DNA of 32,191 nucleotides from Gemmatimonadota bacterium (GCA_003223455.1 QHVE01000020.1:155492-187682), one strand, 5' to 3'. Shown: positions 16,245-25,202, counted from the first letter of the stretch. The notes: a model not told the origin generated them from the letters alone. Translations and numbers: made by a program.

Positions 16245-17282
16245 TCAGGTGCTCAGGACCGACCAGTACTTCTCCTCGTCGTCGAGGATGCGTCCCGTGC
16301 CTCGCACGACGCACGTGAGGGGATCCTCGTCCACGTGGATCGGGAGACCGGTCTCCTGGCTGAGCAGAAGGTCGAGTCCGCGGATCAGCGCGCCGCCGCC
16401 AGTCATCACGATGCCGCGATCGACGATGTCGCTCGCCAGCTCCGGAGGGGTGATCTCCAGCGCGCGACGTACCGCATCCACGATCTGCTGGATCGGCTCC
16501 TGAATTGCCTCGCGGATCTCGCTCGAGTGCACACGCACCGTCTTCGGGATGCCGGAGACGAGATCGCGACCCTTGACCTCCATCTCGCGCTCCTCGCCCA
16601 CGGGCGCCGCGCTGCCGATCTGAATCTTGATCTGCTCGGCCGTGGGCTCACCGATGAGGAGATTGTAGTTCTTGCGCATGAACTGCACGATCGACATGTC
16701 GAGCTCGTCGCCACCGGTGCGGATCGACGTGTCGCTGACGATGCCCGAGAGCGCGATGACGGCGATCTCCGTCGTGCCGCCGCCGATGTCGATCACCATG
16801 TTGCCCGTCGGCGTCTCGACCGGCAGACCGACACCGATCGCCGCCGCCATCGGCTCGGCCACCATGAACACTTCCTTCGCGCCGGCGCCGAGGGCCGAAT
16901 CGCGCACCGCACGCTTTTCCACCTCGGTGATGCCACTGGGCACGCACACGATGACGCGCGGCTTCACCTTGAAGACGTGATTGTCGATGATGAGCTTCAG
17001 GAAGTAGCGCAGCATCTTCTCGGTCACGTCGAAGTCGGCGATCACTCCGTCCTTCATCGGCCGGACGGCGATGACGCCCTCCGGTGTGCGACCGAGCATG
17101 CGCTTCGCCTCGAGCCCGACCCCCTTGATCTGCTTGCTCTCCCGATCGATCGCAACGACCGACGGCTCGTTCAGGACGATGCCCTCACCCTTGACGTAGA
17201 TCAGAGTGTTCGCGGTGCCGAGGTCGACACCGATCGCGTTCGCGGGGAACAGGCTTCCCGCCTTGAAAAAGGGCCAGCGCAT
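16245..17282 (-). CDS. mreB: Rod-shape-determining actin-like protein MreB
   Basis: This ATP-dependent filament protein lies under the inner membrane and guides the elongation machinery. The 345-residue sequence is canonical: [29 protein letters not shown] at the phosphate-1 loop, [15 protein letters not shown], the phosphate-2 block [23 protein letters not shown], and the adenosine block [14 protein letters not shown]. The ATG at 17282 gives [12 protein letters not shown]; a TTG one codon upstream (17285) would add a single residue. It heads the mre operon. A probable promoter at 17354-17382 would give a leader of about 65 bases. The gene is followed seven bases later by mreC. Confidence 0.98.
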   Translation of the reverse strand: MRWPFFKAGSLFPANAIGVDLGTANTLIYVKGEGIVLNEPSVVAIDRESKQIKGVGLEAKRMLGRTPEGVIAVRPMKDGVIADFDVTEKMLRYFLKLIIDNHVFKVKPRVIVCVPSGITEVEKRAVRDSALGAGAKEVFMVAEPMAAAIGVGLPVETPTGNMVIDIGGGTTEIAVIALSGIVSDTSIRTGGDELDMSIVQFMRKNYNLLIGEPTAEQIKIQIGSAAPVGEEREMEVKGRDLVSGIPKTVRVHSSEIREAIQEPIQQIVDAVRRALEITPPELASDIVDRGIVMTGGGALIRGLDLLLSQETGLPIHVDEDPLTCVVRGTGRILDDEEKYWSVLST

Positions 17283-17353
17283 CAATCCGGGGTTGGGGCG
17301 CCCGCTCCGCTGCAGGGAACGAGCCGTGCCAAATCAGTGGGCGAAAACGCCGA

Positions 17354-17382
17354 AAGCTACTCGTGCGGTATGGCACCAGCAA
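17354..17382 (-). promoter_or_regulatory. Candidate promoter of the mre operon
   Basis: On the minus strand TTGCTG (17382-17377) and TAGCTT (17359-17354) are 17 bases apart, in the 254-base gap upstream of mreB. The -10 has the same TANCTT form as the dus, EIIA, hisS, rpsO and rplM promoters of this window. The rest of the gap (17283-17536) holds only the inverted repeat at 17493-17519; a 67-codon frame across it has no family resemblance. Confidence 0.45.
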
Positions 17383-17492
17383 GGCATTGTCTTTTCACGA
17401 CCTACGTCACTTCCGCGCCGCTGGCGGAGATCGCGACGGTGCGGGTCGACGTGGCTCGTGCGGACAATGTGAGCTCGGCGGGGGACGACGGT

Positions 17493-17519
17493 GTGACGAG
17501 TGTTCGCACGGTTCGTCAC
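17493..17519. repeat. Inverted repeat in the ald-mreB gap
   Basis: GTGACGA (17493-17499) and TCGTCAC (17513-17519) are a perfect 7-base inverted repeat around 13 bases. It lies some 20 bases after the ald stop on the minus strand. No T-run follows, so it is either a weak terminator or a protein-binding site upstream of the mre promoter. Confidence 0.3.
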
Positions 17520-17536
17520 CACCGCTTCGTCGATCA

Positions 17537-18652
17537 CTACGCGACGAACTTCGCCGGGTCGCTCAATTCCATGCCGAACGCTTCAGCGACGCCGGCGTAG
17601 GTGACTTTGCCGTCAGTCACGTTGAGCCCCTTGAGCAGCGCGGGATTCTCCTTCAGTGCCCGCTTCCAACCCTTGTTCGCCAGCTGCAGCGCGTAGGGCA
17701 GCGTGGCGTTCGTAAGGGCCAGCGTCGACGTCCGCGGTACCCCGCCCGGCATGTTCGCGACGCCGTAGTGGATCACGCCATCGACGACGTAGGTCGGATT
17801 CTCGTGGGTCGTCGCGTGGATGGTCTCCACACAGCCTCCCTGATCGATCGCCACGTCCACGATCACCGAGCCTGGACGCATCACCGAGAGATCGGCGCGC
17901 CGGATCAGCTTCGGCGCCTTGGCGCCGGGAATGAGCACTCCGCCGATCACGAGGTCCGCGGTGGTGATCTGCTCGAGGATGTTGTGTCGGTTGGAGTGGA
18001 TCAGCTGCACGTTCGCCGGCATCACGTCGCTCAGGTAGCGCAGCCGTTCGAGCGAAATGTCGAGGATCACGACCTTCGCGCCGAGCCCCGCGGCCATCTT
18101 CGCGGCATTGATCCCGACGATGCCTCCCCCGAGGATCACGACCTTCGCCGGCGCGACACCGGGGACCCCGCCGAGTAGCACGCCGCGGCCGCCGTAGAGC
18201 TTCTCGAGGTACTTGGCTCCCTCCTGCACCGCCATCCGCCCCGCCACCTCCGACATCGGCGTGAGTAGGGGAAGCTCTCGTGTGGGCAGCTCCACCGTCT
18301 CGTACGCGACGCAGGTCGCACCGCTTGCGATGTGGGCCCGCGTCAGCTCCTCGTCGGCGGCGAAGTGAAAGTAGGTGAAGACGAGCTGCCCCTTCCGCAT
18401 CCGCGGCCACTCCACCTGGATCGGCTCCTTCACCTTCATGATCATCTCGCTCTCGCGCCAGACCGCATCGGCATCGGGCGCGATCGTCGCGCCCACCGCA
18501 GTGAAGTCCTCGTCACTGAAGCCGCTGCCAAGTCCGCCGCCCGTCTCCACGAGCACGGAATGGCCGGCACCGATCAGCGTCTCGGCGCCGGCCGGCACGA
18601 GGGCGATGCGGTTCTCGTTCGTCTTGATCTCCTTCGGGACGCCGATCTTCAT
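17537..18652 (-). CDS. ald: Alanine dehydrogenase
   Basis: This NAD-dependent enzyme interconverts L-alanine with pyruvate and ammonia. The 371-residue product begins MKIGVPKEIKTNENRIALVP, the standard opening. Catalytic Lys75 (MKVKEP) and His96 (YFHFA) fall at the same numbers as in the well-studied Mycobacterium tuberculosis enzyme. The Rossmann NAD site is VVILGGGIVGINAAKMA, and the blocks RPGSVIVDVAIDQGG and HYGVANMPGGVPRTST follow. The ATG at 18652 is 53 bases after the M16 peptidase stop; that gap holds a small GC hairpin (18678-18694) but no clear promoter. It is the last gene of the minus-strand run that starts at rplM, although it may be transcribed on its own. Its link to peptidoglycan (alanine supply) is only suggestive. 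Confidence 0.97.
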   Translation of the reverse strand: MKIGVPKEIKTNENRIALVPAGAETLIGAGHSVLVETGGGLGSGFSDEDFTAVGATIAPDADAVWRESEMIMKVKEPIQVEWPRMRKGQLVFTYFHFAADEELTRAHIASGATCVAYETVELPTRELPLLTPMSEVAGRMAVQEGAKYLEKLYGGRGVLLGGVPGVAPAKVVILGGGIVGINAAKMAAGLGAKVVILDISLERLRYLSDVMPANVQLIHSNRHNILEQITTADLVIGGVLIPGAKAPKLIRRADLSVMRPGSVIVDVAIDQGGCVETIHATTHENPTYVVDGVIHYGVANMPGGVPRTSTLALTNATLPYALQLANKGWKRALKENPALLKGLNVTDGKVTYAGVAEAFGMELSDPAKFVA

Positions 18653-18677
18653 GAGACTGTGCTCGGTCGAGAGTGAA

Positions 18678-18694
18678 CGGCCCTGTGCGGGCCG
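18678..18694 (-). terminator. Small GC hairpin between M16 peptidase and ald
   Basis: CGGCCC (18678-18683) and GGGCCG (18689-18694) form a 6-base stem with a five-base loop, 12-28 bases after the M16 stop on the minus strand. Only a short T-poor sequence follows, so termination would be partial at best. It may reduce read-through from pnp into ald. Confidence 0.3.
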
Positions 18695-18705
18695 CGACGT
18701 GTCAT

Positions 18706-19971
18706 CTAGAATTCGTCCCCGGGTCCCAGCGAGACCACGGTCTGGCGCTCGGGAGCGAAATACGTGCGGGCGACGTCGGCGATCTCCTCCGCCGTCACCG
18801 CGTCGACGAGAGCGAGCATCTCGTCGAGGGTGCGATATGGCTCGCCGTACAGCTCGACGCCGGCGCAGCGATACATCCGCGAGGTCACACTCTCGAGCGA
18901 GAGCGTGATCTGCCCCTTGAGCTGACTCTTGCCCATCGCGAGCTCGGCGTCCGGCAGGCCGGACGCGGCGATCTCCGCCAACTCGGTGTGAATCGCCTCG
19001 AGCGCCTCGCGTGCCGTCTCGGGGCCGGTCCCGACATACACGCCGTGCATCCCGACGTCGGCGTGAAAGGACTGAAAGGTATAGACGGCATAGGCCAGGC
19101 CGAGCTCCTCGCGTACGCGCTGGAACAGGCGCGAGCTCATGCCGCCGCCCAGGAGTGTGCTCAGCAGGATGACGGCGTGGCGCCGCGGATCCTCGTGCGC
19201 GACGGTCGTGGTGCCGACGACGATGTGCGTCTGCGCGCCATCGCGCTGCACGTGCCGCCGCGCCGGCGGCTGCGCGAGCGGCGGCGGTACGAGAAGCCGA
19301 GACTCGTCGCCGCCCGTACGCGCCGCCCAGCCGGTGCGGTCCAGCGTCTCGAGCAGCGCGTCGTGCTCCACGTTGCCCGACGCGGCCACGATCAGCTGCG
19401 ACGGGTGATACGCCCGCTCGTGGAGCGCGCGGAGGTCGCCCGCGCGCAGCGACGAGACCGTGTCGCGCGTGCCGAGGATCGAGTAGCCGTAGGGATGCGA
19501 TCCCCACAGCGCTTCGTTGTGCAACTCGAACACGAGATCGTCGGGGGTGTCGTCCACCATGGCGATCTCCTCGAGCACCACTTTGCGCTCGAGATCCAGA
19601 TCGGACTTGCGCAGCGATGGCCCGAACACAAAGTCGCCGATGACGTCCGCCGCGACGTGGAGATGCTCATCGAGCACCCGCGCCTGATAGACGGTGTGCT
19701 CGCGGGACGTATAGGCATCGAGCGATCCGCCCAGCGCTTCGAGCTCGAGCGCGATCTGCTTCGACGACCGACGCGAGGTCCCCTTGAACACCATGTGCTC
19801 GAGGAGATGCGAGACGCCCATCAGCTCGCGTGGCTCGTGCAGCGAGGCCGCGCGCACCCAGGCTCCAAACGCGACCGACCGCACCCCCGGCATGGTCTCC
19901 GAGAGCACGGTCAGTCCATTGGGCAGTACGGTCCGGCGGAACGCGCCCGCCGGCGTGTCACCGCGCCGCAC
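18706..19971 (-). CDS. M16 family zinc peptidase (processing-peptidase-like)
   Basis: This is a zinc metallopeptidase of the pitrilysin/mitochondrial processing peptidase family. The inverted zinc motif H-x2-E-H is seen at His55, Glu58 and His59 (VSHLLEHMVFKGT). The third ligand is Glu135 in ERKVVLEEIAM, at the usual distance of 76 residues. The 421-residue length fits the single-chain bacterial members with an N-terminal active domain and an inactive C-terminal domain (LLSTLLGGGMSSRLFQRVREELGLAYAVYTF). It starts with GTG at 19971 overlapping the pnp stop as TAGTG. A pnp-M16 neighbourhood is also seen in Bacillus subtilis (rpsO-pnpA-ylxY-mlpA). No signal peptide is seen, so it is probably cytoplasmic. 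The natural substrate is unknown. Confidence 0.94.
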   Translation of the reverse strand: MRRGDTPAGAFRRTVLPNGLTVLSETMPGVRSVAFGAWVRAASLHEPRELMGVSHLLEHMVFKGTSRRSSKQIALELEALGGSLDAYTSREHTVYQARVLDEHLHVAADVIGDFVFGPSLRKSDLDLERKVVLEEIAMVDDTPDDLVFELHNEALWGSHPYGYSILGTRDTVSSLRAGDLRALHERAYHPSQLIVAASGNVEHDALLETLDRTGWAARTGGDESRLLVPPPLAQPPARRHVQRDGAQTHIVVGTTTVAHEDPRRHAVILLSTLLGGGMSSRLFQRVREELGLAYAVYTFQSFHADVGMHGVYVGTGPETAREALEAIHTELAEIAASGLPDAELAMGKSQLKGQITLSLESVTSRMYRCAGVELYGEPYRTLDEMLALVDAVTAEEIADVARTYFAPERQTVVSLGPGDEF

Positions 19972-22181
19972 TAGCGTCGCGAGCGCTCTCCGCCCCGCCC
20001 ACCGCTGCGGCGCGGCCGCTCGCCGCCGTTCTCGCCGCGAGGACGATCGCCGTCGCCCTCGCCACGCGGCGGGCGCGGCTCCTCTTCCGGCATGCCTTCG
20101 GGCTTCGGCACGAGCGCCTTCATCGAGAGACGCAGCCGTCCGCGCTCGTCGCGGTCGAGCAGCTTCACCGTGACGCGATCACCCTTGTTGACCACGTCCT
20201 CGGTCTTCTCGGTGCGGCCATGCTTGAGCTCCGAGATGTGCACGAGGCCCTCGGTGCCAGGCATGATCTCGACGAACGCGCCGAACGCCGTCGTCGTCTT
20301 GACGGTGCCCTCGTACGTCGCGCCGATCTCGGGCTCCGCCGTGATCGCCTGCACCATCTGCCGCGCGCGCTGCATGGCGTCGCCGCCCACCGCAGCGATC
20401 GTGACCAGTCCTGAGTCGTCCACCGTGAGCTCGGCACCCGTCTCGTCCTGGATTCCGCGGATCGTCTTCCCCTTCGGACCGATCAGATCGCCGATCTTCT
20501 CGGGGTTGATCTGCAGGGTGACGATGCGCGGCGCGTACGGGCTGAGGTCCGCCCGTGGTTCGGCCAGCGCCTTGTCCATCTCACCGAGGATATGCAGCCG
20601 CCCCTCCTTCGCCTGGGCGAGCGCCTCCTTCATGATCTGCAGATCGAGCCCTTCGATCTTGATGTCCATCTGGATCGAGGTGATGCCGTTCCGCGTGCCC
20701 GCCACCTTGAAGTCCATGTCGCCGAGGTGGTCCTCGGTGCCGAGGATGTCGGTGAGGATCGCGTACTTCTTCCCCTCCTTGATGAGCCCCATCGCCACAC
20801 CGGCAACGGCGCCGCGGATCGGAATGCCGGCGTCCATCATCGCGAGCGAGCCCCCGCAGACCGTGGCCATCGAGCTCGAGCCGTTCGACTCCAGAATCTC
20901 GGAGACGATGCGCAGCGTGTACGGGAAGTCGGCGAAGTCCGGCAGGACCGCCTGCAGCGCGCGCTCGGCGAGGTTGCCGTGCCCGATCTCGCGGCGCGAC
21001 GTGCCGCGAACCGGACGCACCTCGCCGGTGGAGAACGGCGGGAAGTTGTAGTGCAGCATGAACGTGCGCGTCGTCTCGCTCGCGTTGTCGATCGAGTCGA
21101 GTCGCTGCGCGTCGTTCGCCGTGCCGAGCGTCACGGCGACGAGTGATTGCGTCTGTCCGCGCGTGAACAGCGCGGAGCCGTGGGCGCGCGGCAGCAGGCC
21201 CGTGTCGATCGTGATCGGGCGGACCTCGTTCGTCGCGCGGCCATCGACGCGCTTCTTGGTGCTCAGCACCTGCGACCGGAGCGCGTTGTACTCCAGATCG
21301 CCGAGAATGCCCTTGATCTCCTTGGCGTTGTCGGGAAGGTCCGCCGCGAGCGACTCGGCGACCTCGCGCTTCACCTGCTCCACCGCCTGAATGCGCGTGT
21401 GCTTGTCCTTCTGGTTCAGCGCCTCGGTGATCTTCACGTCGGCGAGCGACTTCACCCGGTCTGCGAGCCCTTCGGTGACGGCGGCGTTTTCCCACGCCAT
21501 CTTCTCCGCGCGGTTTGCCTGCGCCATCAGTTCGTCCTGATAGCCGATCAGCTCGCGGATGCCGCCCTGCGCCACCGTGAGCGCCTCGACGACGTCTTCC
21601 TCGCTGACCTCGAGCGCGCCGCCCTCGACCATCATGATTGAGTCGTTCGAGCCCGCGACGACGAGCTCCATGTCGCTGTACTCGAGCTGCTGGAAGGTCG
21701 GGTTGAGCACCCAGTTCCCCTGAACGCGTCCGACGCGCACGCCGGCGATCGGATACGCGAAGGGGATGCGACTCGCGTTGAGCGCGTACGACGTCGCGAC
21801 GAGCGCGAGCGCGTCCGCGTCATTCTCCTGGTCCGCCGAGATCACGTAGCAGAAGACCTGCACTTCGTTCTGGAACCCCTCTGGAAAGAGGGGACGGATC
21901 GAGCGGTCGATGATGCGCGCGCTGAGGATCTCGTTGTCGGCCGGTCGCCCCTCGCGCTTGATGAAGCCGCCGGGAATCTTGCCGGCCGCGTACGTCTTCT
22001 CGCGATACTCGACCGTGAGTGGAAAGAACGGGAGCGCACTCTTGGTGTCGCTCACCGTGACGGCCGCGAGGACCATCGTGTCACCGAAGGTGACGAGGCA
22101 TGAGCCAGCGGCCTGCTTGGCCATGCGGCCGGTCTCGATGACCAGCCTGCGTCCCGCGAACGTCTTTTCAATGCGTTGCAT
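19971..22181 (-). CDS. pnp: Polyribonucleotide nucleotidyltransferase (PNPase)
   Basis: This trimeric 3'-5' exoribonuclease degrades RNA by phosphorolysis. The 736-residue product has the full domain set: a first RNase PH domain (from residue ~8; KIPGGFIKREGRP is recognisable), the helical linker, a second RNase PH domain with the active-site block DMDFKVAGTRNGITSIQMDIK, a KH domain (about 545-617, G-P-K-G loop in IGDLIGPKGKTIRG), and an S1 domain (618-691). The last 45 residues (692-736) are a Pro/Gly/Arg/Glu-rich tail ending in RSGGRGGERSRR, likely disordered and RNA-binding. The ATG at 22181 follows GAGG by 11 bases. Upstream are a terminator-like hairpin and a small leader hairpin, so expression may be set by attenuation and by its own RNA processing. 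Confidence 0.98.
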   Translation of the reverse strand: MQRIEKTFAGRRLVIETGRMAKQAAGSCLVTFGDTMVLAAVTVSDTKSALPFFPLTVEYREKTYAAGKIPGGFIKREGRPADNEILSARIIDRSIRPLFPEGFQNEVQVFCYVISADQENDADALALVATSYALNASRIPFAYPIAGVRVGRVQGNWVLNPTFQQLEYSDMELVVAGSNDSIMMVEGGALEVSEEDVVEALTVAQGGIRELIGYQDELMAQANRAEKMAWENAAVTEGLADRVKSLADVKITEALNQKDKHTRIQAVEQVKREVAESLAADLPDNAKEIKGILGDLEYNALRSQVLSTKKRVDGRATNEVRPITIDTGLLPRAHGSALFTRGQTQSLVAVTLGTANDAQRLDSIDNASETTRTFMLHYNFPPFSTGEVRPVRGTSRREIGHGNLAERALQAVLPDFADFPYTLRIVSEILESNGSSSMATVCGGSLAMMDAGIPIRGAVAGVAMGLIKEGKKYAILTDILGTEDHLGDMDFKVAGTRNGITSIQMDIKIEGLDLQIMKEALAQAKEGRLHILGEMDKALAEPRADLSPYAPRIVTLQINPEKIGDLIGPKGKTIRGIQDETGAELTVDDSGLVTIAAVGGDAMQRARQMVQAITAEPEIGATYEGTVKTTTAFGAFVEIMPGTEGLVHISELKHGRTEKTEDVVNKGDRVTVKLLDRDERGRLRLSMKALVPKPEGMPEEEPRPPRGEGDGDRPRGENGGERPRRSGGRGGERSRR

Positions 22182-22205
22182 TTCGTCTTATCGCCTCTGC
22201 CTGCG

Positions 22206-22222
22206 TCCGGCCCGATGCCGGA
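22206..22222 (-). promoter_or_regulatory. Small stem-loop in the pnp leader
   Basis: TCCGGC (22206-22211) and GCCGGA (22217-22222) form a perfect 6-base stem with a five-base loop, 25 bases upstream of the pnp ATG and after the rpsO terminator. In E. coli the pnp leader folds into an RNase III-cut hairpin used in autoregulation. The position here is similar, but the stem is much shorter. Confidence 0.3.
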
Positions 22223-22240
22223 TCGCGCCTCGTGGAATGC

Positions 22241-22273
22241 AAAACGCGCGGGCCGCAGAGATGCGCCCGCGCG
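22241..22273 (-). terminator. Intrinsic terminator/attenuator between rpsO and pnp
   Basis: CGCGCGGGC (22245-22253) pairs perfectly with GCCCGCGCG (22265-22273) over an 11-base loop that can pair further. On the minus strand the stem is followed by TTTT (22244-22241). It is 19 bases after the rpsO stop. Partial read-through into pnp is expected, as no strong separate pnp promoter is seen. Confidence 0.65.
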
Positions 22274-22291
22274 ACTGCAAAGATGGCTGCC

Positions 22292-22552
22292 TTAGTACCG
22301 GAGCCCCAGCTCCTGGACGATCTTGCGGTATCCGTCGATGTCCGTCCGCTTCATGTAGTTCAGCAGGCGGCGTCGGGTTCCGACCATCTTCAGCAGCCCG
22401 CGGCGGCCGTGATGGTCCTTCTTGTGCGCCCTGAAGTGCTCGGTGAGATAGTTGATCCGCTCGGTGAGAAGGGCAACTTGAACCCGCGCGGAACCGGTAT
22501 CTGTCTCGTGTGTCCGGTACTTCTCGAGCGTCGGTGCGTTATCGAAGGCCAT
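22292..22552 (-). CDS. rpsO: 30S ribosomal protein S15
   Basis: This primary 16S rRNA-binding protein of the 30S platform also bridges the subunits. The 86-residue product is recognisable throughout: [53 protein letters not shown] and [12 protein letters not shown] at the C-terminus. The ATG at 22552 gives [18 protein letters not shown], and a G-rich ribosome site (GGGGA) lies upstream. The gene has its own promoter (22614-22642) and a leader of about 55 bases containing a stem-loop whose arm touches the ribosome site. S15 controls its own translation through leader structures in several bacteria, so this is a likely control point. A terminator-like hairpin separates it from pnp. Confidence 0.98.
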   Translation of the reverse strand: MAFDNAPTLEKYRTHETDTGSARVQVALLTERINYLTEHFRAHKKDHHGRRGLLKMVGTRRRLLNYMKRTDIDGYRKIVQELGLRY

Positions 22553-22567
22553 GTCGTTGTACTGTCC

Positions 22568-22582
22568 CCGCCAAGTCGGCGG
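22568..22582 (-). promoter_or_regulatory. Stem-loop next to the rpsO ribosome site
   Basis: CCGCC (22568-22572) and GGCGG (22578-22582) form a perfect 5-base stem with a five-base loop. On the transcript its 3' arm GGCGG runs into the GGA of the likely ribosome site about 15 bases before the ATG. It could be part of an S15 autoregulatory leader; the stem is short and the rest of the fold is unresolved. Confidence 0.35.
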
Positions 22583-22613
22583 TCTAAGCGAAGCCAAAGT
22601 GATTGAGCACGGG

Positions 22614-22642
22614 AAGTTAGCCGACTGGAGCGCGCATGTAAA
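22614..22642 (-). promoter_or_regulatory. rpsO promoter
   Basis: On the minus strand TTTACA (22642-22637, five of six matches to TTGACA) and TAACTT (22619-22614) are 17 bases apart. They lie in the 104-base gap between rseP and rpsO. Transcription would start near 22607, giving a leader of about 55 bases. Confidence 0.55.
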
Positions 22643-22656
22643 GGGAGCGCCTTCGG

Positions 22657-24072
22657 TCAGCTCAGCCAGCGGCTCAGGCTGTCCTTCACGTCGTTGAACG
22701 TCGAGAGGGCGAAGATCAGCAGAATCGCGACGAGTCCGAAGCGGAGGATGTACTCGCGCGTTCTCGAGCTGAACGGGCTCCCCTTCGCCGCCTCGGCCAC
22801 GTTGAGCAGAATCTGCCCACCGTCCAGGATCGGGATCGGGAGCAGGTTGAGGACGGCGACGTTGACGCTCAGCAGCGCGATGAGCATGAACAGGCTCTCG
22901 AGCCCGCTCTGCGCCGCGGCCACAGACGCACGCGTGATGGCGATCGGCCCGCCGAGCTGTCGCGGTGACACGCCGCCGGTCAACAGCCCCTTCACGACGT
23001 CGACGATCTTCGTCGCCGTCATCCACGTCTGCCGAGCTCCCGTCGTGAGGGAGCTGCCGAGCGACATCGGCTCGCGCGCCGTCACATCCGCTCCCACCGC
23101 GCCGATCTTGCCGATCGTACGCGATTCCTTGGTCACCGGATCCTTCACCACGGTGCTTTCGGGGCGCAGTGTGAGCGAAACGAGCTGGCCATCGCGCATG
23201 ACCTGGAACGGAATGCTCGTACCCGCCGACGCACCGACCCGCTCCTGGAGCTCCGACCAGCGCCGCAGCGGCTGGCCGCCGATCGCGACGACGCTGTCCC
23301 GCGCCCGCAGACCGGCGCGCGCCGCGGGACTGTTCGGCAACACGTCACCGATCACGGGAGGAATGAAGAAGTCCAACGACGACACGATATCGCTCGGCGA
23401 GGGAGCTCCCGCCCCCGCGACCGGGATGCGCACCTCGGCGCGCTGCGTGCGAACGACCACGATGTCGCCCGACGTCTCGGCGATTCGCTGGGCGATGTCG
23501 TTCCAGCTCCGCACGGGCTGCGCGTTGACCGCCGTGATCGTATCGCCCGGCTGAAGCTGGCCCAGTGCAGGCGCGCCGGGCGGGACGCGGACGGCCCCGA
23601 TCACGCGCGAGGGAATGATCTGGTCGCCGTACGTGGCGTTCAACGTGACGAACACGACGAATGCCAGAAGCACGTTCATCACGACGCCGGCGATCATGAT
23701 GAACAGCCGCGCGCCAAGGCTCTTCGACTCGAACCAGCGATGCTCGGGAATCGGCTTCGGCCCGAATGGCATCATCGCATTCGGATCGTAGCCGGCATCG
23801 CCCGGCCGCAGCGCGGAACTTTCTTCGCTGCCCCCTTCGAGCAACGCGGCCTCCGCGTCGTGGCGCGACGCCATGCGGACGTAGCCGCCCAAGGGCAGTG
23901 CGGCGAGCACGTACTCCGTCTCGCCCCGACGCTTGCGGAACAGCGCGGGTCCGAAGCCGATCGAAAAGCGCGGCGCGTAGACACCGGTGAGCTTCGCCGC
24001 CACGAAATGGCCGAGCTCGTGAACGAAGATCACGAGGCCGAAGACGAGAATCGGTGCGACGAGTGCTAGCAT
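22657..24072 (-). CDS. rseP: RseP/SpoIVFB-type site-2 protease with two PDZ domains
   Basis: This intramembrane zinc metalloprotease cuts anti-sigma factors and signal peptide remnants in the inner membrane. The zinc motif is His18-Glu19-x2-His22 in the first membrane segment ([15 protein letters not shown]), and the third ligand lies in [12 protein letters not shown] (Asp417). Two PDZ domains are seen, one around [21 protein letters not shown] and one around [23 protein letters not shown]. The 471-residue length is slightly above the usual ~450. About 30-40 extra residues, rich in Gly, Ser, Pro and acidic positions (about 72-112), sit between the membrane-associated beta region (PLGGYVRM) and the second membrane segment. 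ATG 24072 overlaps the dxr stop by seven bases. The cdsA-dxr-rseP order is conserved in many bacteria. Which anti-sigma factor it serves is unknown. Confidence 0.96.
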   Translation of the reverse strand: MLALVAPILVFGLVIFVHELGHFVAAKLTGVYAPRFSIGFGPALFRKRRGETEYVLAALPLGGYVRMASRHDAEAALLEGGSEESSALRPGDAGYDPNAMMPFGPKPIPEHRWFESKSLGARLFIMIAGVVMNVLLAFVVFVTLNATYGDQIIPSRVIGAVRVPPGAPALGQLQPGDTITAVNAQPVRSWNDIAQRIAETSGDIVVVRTQRAEVRIPVAGAGAPSPSDIVSSLDFFIPPVIGDVLPNSPAARAGLRARDSVVAIGGQPLRRWSELQERVGASAGTSIPFQVMRDGQLVSLTLRPESTVVKDPVTKESRTIGKIGAVGADVTAREPMSLGSSLTTGARQTWMTATKIVDVVKGLLTGGVSPRQLGGPIAITRASVAAAQSGLESLFMLIALLSVNVAVLNLLPIPILDGGQILLNVAEAAKGSPFSSRTREYILRFGLVAILLIFALSTFNDVKDSLSRWLS

Positions 24073-25202
24073 CGAAAGAGCTCCTGCACGTGGCGCCGCA
24101 CCGCGGCGTCGGCGTCGAGAATGGCTTCGCGCGATCCCGCCGGTGCGCTGGAGTAGCGACCGAGCGCACTTTCGATCGCGCGAGGTATGTCGACGAACCG
24201 GATGGCGCCCTCGAGAAAGAGAGCGACGGCCTGTTCGTTTGCCGCATTGAAGACCGCCGGCGCCGCGCCACCGAGTCGTCCCGCCTGGGTGCCGAGCTCC
24301 AACGCCGGGAAATCTCGAGCTCGCACCTTCTCGAACGTAAGCGGTGAGAGCTCGACTGGATCGAACGGAGGTACCCCGGTATCGGCGGCGCGATCCGGGT
24401 AGGACAATGCGTAGAGGACGGGGAGCTCCATGCTCGGAACGCCCATCTGGGCCAGCACGCTCCCGTCCACGAACTCGACGAACGAATGCACGACGCTCTG
24501 CGGGTGGACGACGACCTCGATCCGATCGTACGACAACCCGAAGAGGAAATGGGCCTCGATGACCTCGAGCGCCTTGTTCGCGAGCGTGGCGCTGTCGACG
24601 GTGATCTTCCGGCCCATCCGCCAGGTCGGATGCTGCAAGGCGTCAGCCAGCGTCGCGTTCTCCAGTTGCTTGCTCGTCCAGCGCCGGAACGGCCCCCCCG
24701 AGGCGGTGATCACGAGCCGCCTGACCTCGGTCGACGGGCGACCGGCGATGCACTGGAGGATGGCGCTATGCTCGCTGTCGACCGGCACGAGCTCGCCTCC
24801 CCCTCGCTCCGCCGCCGCGGTCACCAGCGCGCCGCCCATCACGAGCGACTCCTTGTTCGCGAGGGCGACGCGCTTCCCCTTCTCGAGGGCGGCGAGGGTC
24901 GCGTCGAGGCCGGCCGCGCCGACCACCGCGTTGAGCACGATGTCGGCGTCGGGACGGACGGCCGCCTCGATGAGGCAGGCGTCCCCGGAGCCCCAGCCCG
25001 GATGGGCGCCGTCTGCGCCGTTACGGACGAGGCCGACGTAGGTCGGCCCGAATTCCGCCGCCTGCTCCGCGAGGAGACCGGCGTTCGTGAATGCGGTGAG
25101 CGCCGCGACGTGAAAGCGGTCGCGCTGTCGAGCCAGAACGCGGAGCGCCGTGGTACCGATGGAACCGGTCGAGCCCAGGATGGCGACCCCGCGGGAGCTC
25201 AA
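24066..25202 (-). CDS. dxr: 1-deoxy-D-xylulose 5-phosphate reductoisomerase
   Basis: This enzyme makes methylerythritol phosphate from DXP with NADPH, the committed step of the non-mevalonate isoprenoid pathway. The 378-residue product has the NADPH loop AILGSTGSIG (7-16), the ANKESLVMGG block (115-124), and metal ligands Asp142 and Glu144 in VPVDSEHSAI. These are followed by ITASGGPFR, HPTWRMGRKITVDSATLANK and EVIEAHFLF. No ATG fits. TTG 25202 overlaps the cdsA stop as TTGA and gives MSSRGVAILGSTGSIG, matching the usual short N-terminus, so I prefer it over a GTG at 25226. It supplies precursors for the undecaprenyl carrier and quinones, which explains the company of cdsA and the wall genes. 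Confidence 0.95.
   Translation of the reverse strand: MSSRGVAILGSTGSIGTTALRVLARQRDRFHVAALTAFTNAGLLAEQAAEFGPTYVGLVRNGADGAHPGWGSGDACLIEAAVRPDADIVLNAVVGAAGLDATLAALEKGKRVALANKESLVMGGALVTAAAERGGGELVPVDSEHSAILQCIAGRPSTEVRRLVITASGGPFRRWTSKQLENATLADALQHPTWRMGRKITVDSATLANKALEVIEAHFLFGLSYDRIEVVVHPQSVVHSFVEFVDGSVLAQMGVPSMELPVLYALSYPDRAADTGVPPFDPVELSPLTFEKVRARDFPALELGTQAGRLGGAAPAVFNAANEQAVALFLEGAIRFVDIPRAIESALGRYSSAPAGSREAILDADAAVRRHVQELFRC

Noticed and set aside
17334-17537. A 67-codon minus-strand frame between ald and mreB
   Set aside because: It crosses the likely mre promoter, resembles no family and has no ribosome site.
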